In this document: in pieces, positions 23,328-35,539 of the stretch
How the letters are laid out: each line of letters starts with the position of its first letter
Position numbering within the stretch: position 1 is the stretch's first letter
NCBI RefSeq assembly: GCF_024323335.1
Contig: NC_066582.1
Coordinates: forward strand, 90,516,944-90,580,943
Direction of reading: 5' to 3'
DNA: 64,000 bases
DNA from: Lathyrus oleraceus
Taxonomy: Eukaryota; Streptophyta; Magnoliopsida; Fabales; Fabaceae
Notes under the pieces: generated by a model
Databases searched by the model: none
Seen by the model: only the letters and a program-made list of their open reading frames with translations
What the model was told of the DNA's origin: nothing
Program-made: the position numbers and the translations under genes

Positions 23328-26300
23328 GCAAAACTTAGAGATTCTGGCAAGTAACTGCATCCTGCTGATCTTCAGTTTTGGAGACGTTTTTTAGCACAAC
23401 AGTCGATGTTGATTCATTATCCCTAGTAGCAGCGGTCAAAAGCACAATGGATATCAAGAGTTGGTAGAAGGATTAGTGATCATTGTATTCAATGTAACCC
23501 TTTTTCCATGTAAATTACCATTTTCAACTTTGTAAAAATCTATTGACTCTTGTAATTTACAGACTACCATTCCATTAAATAAAGTTGAGCTTTTATCCAA
23601 TTGTTTCTACTCTTATTTATTTCAGCCAAAATAGTTTTAAATTTTATTATGATCATTTTTTGAAAATTAATTTTTAAATCAAAATCATTTTTCTTAAACA
23701 TATAAAAGCATTAATTTTTAAGCAATCGATTTCATTTAAAAGGAATATCAACAGTGGTTCGAGAGCAGTAAGCCCTAAGTGTGGAGCATTATTGGGTCTC
23801 CCCAAGCAGAAGGCGCATTTTGTCTTTCATCCCCGATAGCATTGTTCAGCACTCGGTGTTTGTTGATTTCTCTTGACGGTTACTGTTCGCCATTTCCCCA
23901 ATAAAGTCGCCAGCTGAGTTGGTTGATTGATCCCCTGTGGAGTTTAGTATTTATTCCACAATTGATTTTATATTTGGTTTCCGAAAGAACTTCGGTTTCC
24001 CCACCAGTCGCCATCAGATTTGCTCACAGTCAGAGTTTCCTCCTAGTTTATGAGCAACTATTTATGTTTATCCCCTGCATGGTTGTCTCCCATTTGATAT
24101 GGTCTTGACCTGAAATTCCCCAAAGGCTTAATAACAATTTTCCTCAGCAAATCTCCTCCTCCCTAGTTAGGGTTGAGCCTTTGGGAGGTTGATCTCTCTT
24201 TTCTCTAGCAGTTGTCTCCCACTTTTGTAGATTTACCGAGAATTGTGTCGATGATTCAAATCTGCGACACTTTTGTATCCTTTGCGATCGTTTTGTCAGC
24301 ATAATCATCATATATACATATACATTACATATACACTCATACAATTTCATTATTGCATCATCACACTTGTTGATTCATTCTCGTGATTTTTTGTAATTCT
24401 CTATTATGGTGGTACTTTATCCCCATGCAAGATTGGTGTCTGCCCTCCTTCAATTATAGAGTGTCAACCCCCTAAGTAGAAAGACTTCAACCTTTCTCCT
24501 TTCCCCCACTGAGTTATTTCGTCGTGGACGATGATTTGTTTCATTTTCCTCCCTAGTTGATTATCTGGATGGAATCACTCCCCTTGAGTTATGTCCTCAT
24601 CGGATTGAGTCTTGATTGACCTTTCCTTTCTAGATCTTACCTAGATAGATGATTTGGGTCCCTAAGAGTTTATTACCCAGTAACTAGTAATATTCTTCTT
24701 AGTTTGCAGTTTGTTACTTCTTGCCCAATACCCGGCATTAGTAACCTTTTTCTCCCCAACGGATTCATTTTCATGTTTCCCCAGGAAGTATATCCTTGAT
24801 ATGTTCATCCTAACCGATGACAGATATTTTCTTCCCTTGCTTTGAGTCTATCCTTGATATGTTCATCTTAACCGGTGAAAGATATTCTCATCTTTGGTAT
24901 TCTACCTAGTAGAAAGGTAGTTGTAATCCCTATTTTGTTCCCTAGAGAGTTAATCCTTGATATGTTCATCCTAATCGATGACGGGTTTCCTTCTCTTACG
25001 ATCTTCTGCCCAGTAACCGGTAGTTGTAAATCTTACTTTTTCTCCCCTTGCAGAGTTTATCCTTGATATGTTCACTTTTACTGGTGACAAATATCCTCTT
25101 TTGTGGTATTCTACCCAGTAGAAAGGTAGTTGTAATCCCTATTTTGTTTCTAAGAGAGTTAATCCTTGATATGTTCATCCTAATCGATGACGGGTTTCCT
25201 TCTCTTACGATCTTTTGCCCAGTAACCGGTAGTTGTAAATCCTGATTTTTCTCCCCTTGCAGAGTTTATCCTTGATATGTTCACTTTTACTGGTGACGGA
25301 TATCCTCTTTTGTGGTATTCTACCCAGTAAAAGGGTACTTGTAATCCTTATTTCTCCGCTTAGAGTCTATCCTTGATATGTTCATCCTAACCGATGACGA
25401 ACATTCTGTTTGATTGGTATTTTATCCAACATTCGATAGATGTAATTCTTACTTTTTGTTGAGGTAGTTTATTCTTGATATGTTCATCTTAACCGATGAC
25501 GAATATCCTCCTTAACATTTCCAGGAAAGTCAATCCTTGATATGTTCATCCTAACCGATGACGGATTTTCTTCCCTTTGAGTCTATCCTTGATATGTTGA
25601 CTTTAACTAGTGACAAATATTCTCTCCTTTTATGGTCTTCTGCCCAATAACCGGTAATTGTAAATCCTATTTTCAGTTTTCCCCAGCGAGTCTATTCTTG
25701 CCCAGTGACTGGTAATGAATATACCCCCTGGCGGCCTTTAGTGAGTCATCCTTGATATGTTTACCCTAACCGGTAACGGGTGTCTTTTCTGTCAGAATTT
25801 TATTATCTCCATACCCAGTAACCGGTAGTGGATAATAGATTTCTGCTCCTCCTGTGTTAAAGTTTATCTCTTCCCCCAGTTTAGTTGAGTGCATATTTCC
25901 TTAGTGAAATCGATGTTTCTGCATGGCACAAGTATTTCAGTTCTATTCTGCTCTGCCTGTTTCCCCTGCAGATGTTCCTGTGTCTCCCTGGCCGAGTCTT
26001 TCCATTTTTCATGGAATACCTCTAGTCTCCCAACAGTCTTTAAGTCGTAGCCCGGCCTACGCATAATCCTTTTTATCCCCCAGAATCTCTGCCTTTCTAG
26101 TGAGCTTTCCTTATGGAATGCATTATACTCCTACGGACCTTCGGTCTCTCTGATTTCTTTTCCTTTGTGGCAACATTTCCCCATAAATATTTATTTTAAC
26201 ATTCATATCGTATGCATCATGAGGTCTCTTAGGGACCAAAATTAGTTTCTATATGTTGTTATTTAAGCCCATTCTACTGAGTCGATACAAAGATTTTAAT

Positions 26301-26330
26301 CTTCACCTCCTCAGTTAAAATGTCCTTAAA
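23328..26330 (+). repeat. Element A non-coding 3' region with tandem repeats
   Basis: The first part (to about 24400) matches B's region after its hairpins in places, for example TTTATCCAATTGTTTC near 23590. From about 24780 to 25800 there is a tandem array: TCCTTGATATGTTCA followed by AACCGATGAC-like sequence recurs roughly every 100 bases. A higher-order period of about 208 bases can be seen between 24899 and 25107. CCCAGTAACCGGTA cores lie in it (for example 25218-25231). No coding frame is conserved. Ogre 3' regions are a known source of satellite repeats. Confidence 0.88.
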
Positions 26331-26340
26331 TAGGGGCAGC
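26331..26340 (+). promoter_or_regulatory. Element A polypurine tract
   Basis: TAGGGGCAGC directly precedes the 3' LTR. It is the same core as in B and G. Confidence 0.82.
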
Positions 26341-29300
26341 TTTAAGACCCCAATTTTGACCCTAATATCCCTCATGCAATCTCATCATATGGATTAGCAT
26401 TGGGATCATACCTTGGCATTCTCCTTACCCCTCTTTCATTGGTTTTGTTTGGGAGAGATCACCAAGCACCATGTGATTGTATCATACTTGTATATTATCA
26501 TTTTACTAACCAAAATACCAAAAATATCTCTTTGCATTTGCCTAACTCTTTTGTAGGAAAGGTATGATCACCATTGATCTATCAAATTCACATATAGGGT
26601 TTAAGACCCCCATTGCTAAGACCATAACAAAGGAATGATCCACAATGGCTCTAAGCATCATATATGAATCCCAATGATCTCTACATGTTATTTTTGTCAA
26701 GCATTCTTCAAGAGTATGGAGTTTGTTTGCCTTGGAAACCCTAGTTCATCTGGGTATCTTGAGTAACTTCATCAAGGGGAACTTCAAAATTCATTATCTT
26801 ATGCATATATGAGCTGCCATGAGCCTAAAAAGTCAAGAGAATTGCAAGTTAGCAAGTTGGTTGTTGGTGGTTGGTGTAGCACCTCAAATTTTCACCTCCC
26901 ATTTTGTACATTCATTTTCATGTTTAGGCCATTAACATTATTGTCCACTGCATAGCATTGCATTGTCCATTGCCAAGTCATCAGTCATCAGTCAAGACTG
27001 GTCAGGAGATTCAGTTGTGCAAGCAAGCAAGTGCATTTCCTATTGAAGCAAAGCCCTAGGGTTGGTTCATTGATTTCATGTGACCTAGAGATCATTTTGG
27101 AGTGGTTTGGTCAAAGGTTGGATGTTCAGAGCTCATCAGTCAAGATGCAATTCATCTGAAACCCTAGAAAGTCAACCAAAGTCAACTGTGCATTCAATCA
27201 TGGATTTGAAGGTGGGAGACGGTTAGAGAGGCCTCATTCATGTCCATACAAGTCTCATTTGACATTTCAAACATCAACAATGAAGAATTTGAGGTCAGAT
27301 GAAAAGTTTCCAAAAATAGTAAGTGACCTGTAATTTGAAATTGCCAAAAATGGAAAGGTTTTCTCCTCAAGTTTACATCATCAAGCAAGATTCAAATGAA
27401 ATTTTGTCCAACATGAAAGTTGAAGATCTTGCTCTCACCTTTCCAAAAAGTCAAAGAACATGAATTTCTCATGTATGGTTGAAAAGATATGGATCAATCA
27501 TGGTCAATGGAATTTGAACTTCACAAGTGCATAACTTTCAAACCATAAGGCCAAATGGAGTGGTTCTTTTTGGAACATTTCTCTCTTAACATGCACTACC
27601 CAAATCATGCATCACAAGTCATGCATTCTCATCACAAAATTATTTGATTTTTTCACTTGATTTTTTGGATGGAATTTTCAAATTTAAAAACAATGCATTT
27701 TCCACACATGGCAACACTTCCATTGGCTTACAAACAGAATTTTGAGTGGATTTAGGCCCAATTTTGTGTACTGTTCCATTCATACCATGCATAGAGGTGG
27801 AAATATCAATTTTGCATAAACACTTGTTTTCACTAATTCCACTTACCACCTGGCTGAACATGATTAAGAACTTGATTAACAGATGATATATAAGTGAAAC
27901 CCTAACAGATTTCAGCAAGGAGGCCATCCATTTTTCAGATCTAAATTTTTCTTCAAATTTTCTCTCTCAATTTTCTTTGAATTTCTTCAAACACACTGCA
28001 TATTTCTTGATTCATTCTTCACCTGGAAGCATATTTGAGTGTTTTGGAAGCAAGAATTCAAGGATTTCGTGCACATTTGGAACTGTTGAAGCAAGCTTCC
28101 ATTCATGGCAGTTGAGGATTTGAGCAACATCAAGCACATTTGAGCTCCAAACCTTCATCCAGATCATCATACAAGAGCTAAAGAATGACTGTTTGGACTT
28201 GGCAAGGCTTGAATCAACCGAATCCAGTTCTGCATTCTCTTGAAGGTCAGATTTCGAATTCCATGATTCACGAAATTATTGTATGCTTCTAGTAGATCTT
28301 TCATCCCTGAGTGCATTAAGCTTTGAATCATTGAATTTCATCAAGAAATGAGTGAGTTAGGTGGAATCTAAGTTTGATGTGTGAACTTTCTTGTGATCGA
28401 ATCTTTGCATACGTGTAGAATTAGGTCAAAATAATCATTGATTGTTGATATACACTGAAAGTTGAAGCCATTGATATAACTTTTGTGAATTTTTGTGCCA
28501 AAATGTTCTTGACCTGGAAATTTGTGAAGAACGCATGAAGAACCCTAGGATTTCTATTTCCAGAACTTGGTTTGATCTTGTAGCGCACTTTCTGCATGTA
28601 TTTTAGTGTTTTCGCTCATGTATTGGTTGCATGGAGCCAGCGTGCCGTGTTGATTGGTCCCAAATGGTTTGCGCTGCCATGTAGACTTAAGTGAAACACA
28701 GAGTTTCACTTAAGCGCGCCTCAGTTTAAATTTCAACATGGTTCGATCCCTGGCTTGGACGGTTTTCCATGTGCTTTTGCATTTTCCATCCATATTCATG
28801 CTATGCCTTTTCCACATGTTTTTTATTTTTCATTCATTTCAAAAATTCATAAGTTCATGAATAATTGTCCAAATGAGGTGTGGTTTTTTGCATTATTCTC
28901 CTCATGATGTCTAGAATTTTTTGGCTATTTTTCCCTGATTTGTGCATGGATGAATTTTAAATTTGCCTAGGGTTTGCTCATGTGTGTATTTTCTTGACCT
29001 TCCATGCCATTTGCTTCATGAAATGATGGATATTGCTCCAATAATTCTGAAATTTTGCATGCTTAAAATAGACATCTTAATGGTCATTTTGGTATAGAGT
29101 TTGTATTTTTCTCATTTCTGGTTGATGAGATATGATCTGTTTAATGTAGGTGCGACAATGTGTGTCACACCTTTGCTTTCTCAACTTGTGGATTTTATTT
29201 ACCATTCCAAACAAATGCCAATTGATGAGATTTTTTGCATGATGCTACTTCTGGATGTTAGGGTTGATCATGAATTTTTGTAGAATTTTTGGATGCATTT

Positions 29301-30754
29301 ATGATTTGTTTGGGATTTTCTTTGCTGGTTGTTCATGTGTGGACTTTTTGATAGTCATGAACTTAGATGATTTGTGAAATGCTTGATGTTTATCATATGA
29401 ACTTGAAATTTTGTACATTGATGCTAGACACATTTAAGTTTGTTGTGGCTTTGATTGGATGTTTTTATCATGTGTGGATTCTGTTTTAGGCTTGTGTTAA
29501 GTTGATGCATCCAATTGTGCCTTGTTTGAGCTTGTTTGTGTATACCTTGCCTTGATGAATTTAATTGCCTTGCTTAAACTTGTCCAAATACCTTGAAATT
29601 TGGTATGATGATCATGTTATGAGTGCTGTTTAGCCATGATGTTTCTTGGGATTTATTGAGTCATTCTTGAATTGATGTGGATTGGTTCATTCTGTTTGCT
29701 TCTATGAGCTTTCAAATTGCATGCCTTTCCATGTTTGCTTTATGAAATGAAATTGGTGTATGATATGAATGTGAGACTTTTTGGATGATGTTCCTAATTG
29801 ATTGAGCTTGCTTCTTGTCAATTTTCATGTTCTGTTTTGGATTATTTCTCCCACTTTGACCCTAGGCCTTGTCCTAGTGGTTTGTGCTTATGGTTGAGTT
29901 GTGTTTTCAGGACAAGAAGCATATGGCCTTGAGGAATTGGTTCATTGGTTTGAGCTACCTATTTGATTGATGTTGATTAACATTGAGTTGTCTTGTAGGT
30001 GGATTAGCTCCTTTGAGTTGAGCTTGTGCTTTGCTTCCTGTGCATTGATGCTTGTCTGTTTAGTTGTGTACTGTTGACTGTTGACCACTAGTCTGTCTGT
30101 TTGACTTTTGTTGACTTGTATACTGATTGTGTTAGATTGTTTTCAGGTACCTTAGTTGCTATAGTTCCTTTGTGAACTTGCTTTTTCTTTGCTTGATAGC
30201 TTGAGCATTGAGGTATAATTTCTTTTCTTCATGTAGTCTGGAAGACCTGGCCTGTTATGTGGTCAGGCACCTGTCTGAAGTCCTCCTTAAGAGGCAATGT
30301 TTGTGATTGTTTATCTTTGTCCCCTGTACATATCAAAGACCTCTTAAGTGAAGAGGCATTGGCAGATACAAGAGATGTGTAGTCCATCTCCTGCTAATCA
30401 GTGAGTCATCCACTTTGCTCACACACCTTGTGTTGATGCATTGTGGATAATAGCCCAAGATCTTTGTTGTGTCTGTCATGTGGATAGAAGAGTTCCAACT
30501 TTCTGAACTCCCACACTTTCATTTGTCTGAAGCTCTCCCGGGCCAGGGATAAGAGCTGTGAGGCACACCCCTCACTTCCTATTTCATCTACTTCACCCTA
30601 ACTCTCAATGTTAGGGTTAAGAGCTAACATCACCCTGTTACAGTGGTTTGTTTGTCGAGGTTGATATGACCCCTCGACTAAAACCTAACCTTGATTGAGC
30701 CAACTGATTGCATATAGTGTGTGCTATTTGTGCTTGTGTGTTTGTGTTTTTTTT

Positions 30755-31290
30755 TTTAGTTTAGCTTGCTTCCTGTGCAAGTTAGGATTAGTTTGGCTTG
30801 CTTCCCGTGCAAGTCATGTTTAGGTTAGCTTGCTTCCTGTGCAAGTTAGATAGAAACCTTAACATAGGGCTATGATGCATGACAACTTCTAGGCTCGAGT
30901 CGTAGTCTCCCTAGTAGTTTGTGTCTCCCTTTGTATCTGGCTAGGCTACTCCTTTGTCCCTGCGTAGGGGATCTACGTCGCCCTGATCCTCATACCAAAT
31001 GAGGTACGTAGGCGGGAGATGAGCTGATCTCTCCGGGCGCCCTTTTTGTTTTGTCTTGTGTGTGTTAGGAGATGGATGTAAGCCCAGCGATCGGCATTCT
31101 GTATCCTCTTGTAGTGTGCTTGGAGTCCGATATAAGTCCAGCAATTGGCATTTGGTTTCCAGTGTGGGTGTGTTTGGTTCGGAGTCTGATGTAAGCCCAG
31201 CGATTGGCATTCGGTTTCCAGGTTTGCCTGTTTTTGTGGAGTTTGACGTAAGTCCAGCGATTGGCAGTCGATTTCCTGTGTGGTTTTGTT
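30755..31290 (+). repeat. Short tandem repeats inside solo LTR C
   Basis: Two clusters. GCTTGCTTCCTGTGCAAGTTAG-like units (about 38-44 bases) repeat three times at 30755-30850. GTAAGCCCAGCGATTGGCAT-type units of about 55-70 bases repeat four times at 31070-31290. Neither forms a conserved reading frame. Confidence 0.75.
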
Positions 31291-31556
31291 TGGCGTGCGT
31301 TAGCCGAGCTACGAGTGCTCTGATTCTTCTCCAGTCAGAGAAGATACGTATGCATAGGATGCGACATCCTAGCGAGCACGTTTCCCCTGTCCCGAACTAC
31401 GTCGACTCTGATGTCTGTGTCTGACAGACTACGTAGGCCCAGGATGCGATATCCTGCCGAGTCCCATTTCTTTTGTCTTTCTGTGCTCTTTCAGCCAGTG
31501 TGTTTGTGTTTGTGAGCAGCTTTAGCAACCTTTATCTTTCCTTTTGTGCGTGGATC

Positions 31557-31572
31557 CCGTCGAGTACGACGG
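31557..31572 (+). promoter_or_regulatory. LTR hairpin with AGTA loop (C)
   Basis: CCGTCG-AGTA-CGACGG: a 6-bp stem of different sequence from A/B but with the same loop, followed by GGATGCGTAGGGGTGC and the ACCTTCCC block. Confidence 0.7.
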
Positions 31573-34500
31573 ATGCGTAGGGGTGCTAATACCTTCCCTT
31601 CGCATAACCGACTCCCGATCCCATTCTCTTTGGTCACGAGACCATGTCTTTTCCAGGTTTACTTCGAGCGTTTCCTTTCCCTCTCTTGGGATAAATAACG
31701 CACGGTGGCGGCTCTGTTGTTTCGTTTTCCCGCCGGTTTTTCGCGTAATGCGACAGTTGGCCAGAGGGATTCATCTGATCAAAACTGGGTCTCCCTAGAC
31801 CCTATCTCCTACAATTTTCATCATATAAAAATGATTCCAATAGAAACGTTACTTTAAATGACATTCCAAATAACTCGCTAAATTTTTATGAGATGAAAGA
31901 TTTCCAAGTTGCACAATAAAATTCAAGATGCGTACTCAACCTTTATGTTTTGAGTGAGAACTAAATCAACTTTTAGGAGCATGTGATATGAGGATACATT
32001 GTAGGTCATTTTCGACCAATACCATTTTGAAGACACGTTTCTCATTTGGAGCTCCCATAAAAAGTTAGGCAAGGTGGAATAATTGAATATGTGACTTGAC
32101 ACTTAGAAAATATTTTGACTTGTTGAAATTTGCAAACTTCCACCTAATTCACTCATTTTCGACAATGTTTGATGGGTCTGTGCATCGCTTAAACAGGCAT
32201 GTATCAGTTGGCAAGATTCATGCTTCAAATGTTCAAATAAATTTGCCTTACCACCCAAGCTTCATCAAGACCTCATTTCAGTTGATTGTGGACCTAATTG
32301 GATTGCTTCATGGGCCTGCACACGCCCATGCAAGCATGTGCATTGCATTGCCAATTTTGGAGAATTTTTCAAGTGTGCAAATAACACTTCTCATTGCTAT
32401 AAATAGAGGTCCAATGCCTCGGTTCAGATGACCTTGCGCGCCAACTTTTCCCCTAATTCTTCAAACCCTCTCAATTCAAAGGAAAACCAGAGAAATTTCA
32501 ATTGAAATTTGAGTTTGAATCTCACTGTTTGGAGATTCAAAAACTCCAGGATCCAAAGCATTTCATTATTCTTAAGCCATTTCCACAACATTGAAGGTAT
32601 TTTTCCAAATTTTTCATCTCTTCGATTCTCTCTCAATTCTCATCAATTCTCTTGGATCCTTGGTTGTCTGAAGTCCTACGAATGTAGGCAAGAAGATTGA
32701 GTTGCTTTGAGGTCAAATCGAAGCAACTCAGTTGACACACCTTAAAATTCAACTCCACGTATCTCCCTGTATATTTGGAGTTAGTTAAAATTGAGGTGAT
32801 ATTCGTGATATACGCAATTTTTTCTTTAAGATCATGTCCTCTTTTTTCATTTATAATGTGGTGATGATTGAACAAATCCGGCCAAGGTTATCAGAGAAGA
32901 TGACCGACCTTTGGCTCCGACGATGCGCTAGAAGTGTTCTGAGCCATTAGATGAATTTAAAATATTTTAATCAGGAGCGTACATTGTGATTACCCAGCGT
33001 GTGATCAGTTGACTCAAGCGCATCATGGAACGCGCGCTCTCCAGCACTTGATCTGCCACCTCAATTAGTGAGGGGGATCAAGTGGACCACGCTTTTTTGA
33101 CTATCTGATTTTTATTTTTAATCCTTTGAATTTCATTAATTCATATTAATTTTAATATTGATCCAAAAAATATGAGAATTTCATCAATTTTTATTTAAAA
33201 TTAAATCCTCTTTCATTTTCTGAATTAAAATTATTTTTTGGATCATTATTAATATTTTTCAGGATTTAATTGATTTTGTGATTATTTTTAATTGTTTAAA
33301 AATACTCTTAAGTTTCGAAAAATTCTGAAAAAATTTCTCCAAGGTCCTTTGACCTTGTTTGACCTATGATAAATCTCATGGCCTTTTCTTTTGTGTTTTG
33401 ATGAGGTTTTAGTAATTTGACCAACCATATTTTATTTAATGCATTATTCTTAATATTTTTAATTGTTTAAATGCCAAATTAATTGTGTAGAGCCATTTTA
33501 ATTGACTTTGGGAGTTTGACTTGTGTTGTTGGGCCTTGGTCAATGTTGATTTGACTTTATTATGTTAAGATCATTGGATTTAGGGGATTGATGGAATGTA
33601 CATTCCATCTCCCAAAATAAATCAATGATCTTAACTTGGTAAAAGTCCTCCTTTGTCAAATATAAGTTTGATCAATTTCTCCTTCCTCATCATCTCATTC
33701 CCCTTCTTTATGCATTCATGTCATGGACCTATGATATCTCCATATGCTAAGGCTAGTTGATTGTAAAATCAACATAAGTATGGATGAGATTAGCCCCCCC
33801 ACTTTGCATATTCTTTTTGTGTGTGGTATGTTTCATGAGCATAATTCACCATACTATGTCTCTAACATGCATTAACACCAAAATTCTATTGCCCGACCTC
33901 AAATAGTTGTGACTTCTACATAAGTCGAATTACGATTGCTTAACATAACGCTAAATTTTGACATAAAAGGCATAGCATTCTAGTTAGTGAGATTGTAAGT
34001 CTCCCCTCTTTCATGGTATTGTGTGGAAACTTGGCCTTTTTTCCTTCCTTTGGAAGATGTCGTGGGTCAAGGATCTATGCTTGTGATAAGTGGGTTGAGT
34101 GCTCTCCAAAGAATGACTTAAACAAAAGAAAAGCAAAAGCAATACTAACTTCTAACTCATTAACAACTAACATTTAATTTCAAGTCATTTACTTTTAATG
34201 AAATTTAACTTTTGAGCTTTATTCATTTGCTATTATTCATACCATTCTAATTGTTTATGTTAATGTCATTTTCACTTTGTCCACTTGGACCATATTTTGT
34301 GATATATTTTGTTTGTGTATATTGTGTTTGTTTGTGTGGTCTTTGACCATTAATGTACATAATAAGAATAAAAACCCTAAAAAAAATCTTGTTGGGACTG
34401 TTGGTTTGATCTGAGACAATTGGACTTAGAATTTAGGCAACATTCCCTATGCAAAAAACTTGGCCAATTCCAACTTTCATGTAACCAAGTGCTTGCAATT

Positions 34501-35307
34501 TGAAACTTCATTTTATACATCATTGAAGATCCATTTGAGTTCATCTACAACATGATCATTGTGAAGCTTTTATTTTGATTATGTGACTTATGCCATCTTT
34601 CAAGTCATCTGACACATGAGAAATTTGAAGAAGATCATGGAGTTGCTAAGCTTGGATGTGGCTATCTTTATTTGATGCCTTGCTCCTCAAGTTGATATTT
34701 TGTGCATTGTTTGTTGCTTGATTCTAAAGTCCAAGGGAAATTTAGGTTTCTATATGACATTCTTGTCTATTCGATTGCATCCCATTGGTCAGATATTTTC
34801 AACCCTCAACTTTTAATTTATGCTTAGGATTAGTCTCTACATCTCCTCCCCACTTCTTTAATTTCAAAATGTCTCCCTCCTTTTAAAAATCTTCTTTGAT
34901 TCTACATGTTTTTTTCAAAACTTTGACCATATTGCAAATTAGAAACTTTGGCCTTATGCCATTGCATTTTCAAACTTATTTTTCTTAATGAAATTTGTAA
35001 ATAAACTTAACTATACTTGACTTAAAATTTCAAAATCCAAAAATAACTAACTCATTCAAACCATTTTTAGGCTTTTGTGTCTTTCAAACTTAAATTTTTT
35101 TTGTTAAAAAGAATGCATCCACTTTGAAATTGATACCACGAACTAAAGGGATTTTGATCCCTCATTTTTATGTTGGTACGTAGGCCCAAGTCCGAAGATC
35201 TTGTGAAACACAAAAATATAATTAATTAATTCTTTTTTTATCCCCCCATTCTATTTGTTTGCATAAATCATTTGTACAAAAACACATATGCACACGAGAA
35301 AGGGCTC

Positions 35308-35323
35308 CCTAGGAGTACCTAGG
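35308..35323 (+). promoter_or_regulatory. LTR hairpin with AGTA loop (A)
   Basis: CCTAGG-AGTA-CCTAGG, 216 bases before the LTR end, followed by GGGTGCTAACAC. Confidence 0.7.
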
Positions 35324-35539
35324 ACACTTTGGGTGCTAACACATTCCCTCTGTGTAACCAGCCCCCTTGCCTGTAATCTCTGGCATTTTATTAGTTTTGA
35401 TTTGAAAACTTCTGATTTTTGTTGGGTTTTATCCGTACTTTTCCCTTTTACCTTGGAAACAATAAAAGCGCGGTGATGACTCTTGTTTATTTGATGTCTA
35501 GCTTATCCATAGCTTGATGATCATGAATTTACCGCTACA

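Larger units (their letters stand above)
26875..31755 (+). mobile_element. Solo LTR C (family with TGTAGCACC start), inside A's 3' LTR
   Basis: A 4.88-kb LTR from TGTAGCACCTCAAATTTTC to GCGTAATGCGACA, flanked by GTTGG on both sides (26870-26874 and 31756-31760). No internal region is attached, so an insertion followed by LTR-LTR recombination is the simple reading. Its start is shared by F and by G (minus strand) and its end by G. It contains a TATATAAG box at 27887-27894 and the AGTA-loop hairpin with stem CCGTCG/CGACGG at 31557-31572. Confidence 0.94.
26341..35539 (+). repeat. Element A 3' LTR (split by solo LTR C)
   Basis: Starts TTTAAGACCCCAATTTTG (first bases mutated from TGTAAG) and ends TTACCGCTACA at 35539. 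Without the insert at 26875-31755 and its duplicated target it is about 4.3 kb. It contains a TATAAATAG box at 32398-32406, the AGTA-loop hairpin at 35308-35323, an AATAAA signal at 35461-35466, and an 18-bp palindrome ATGGAATGTACATTCCAT at 33591-33608. Its last 1.97 kb is repeated in inverse orientation as D (36883-38846). Small frames inside it are not conserved. Confidence 0.92.

Noticed and set aside
24780..25800. Regularly spaced repeats resembling a CRISPR array
   Set aside because: Units are about 100 bases, degenerate, have a higher-order period, no unique spacers and no cas genes. They lie in the 3' region of a plant retrotransposon.
31056..31424. 122-residue frame inside solo LTR C
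   Set aside because: Produced by the short tandem repeats of the LTR. No similar frame in other LTRs of the family.
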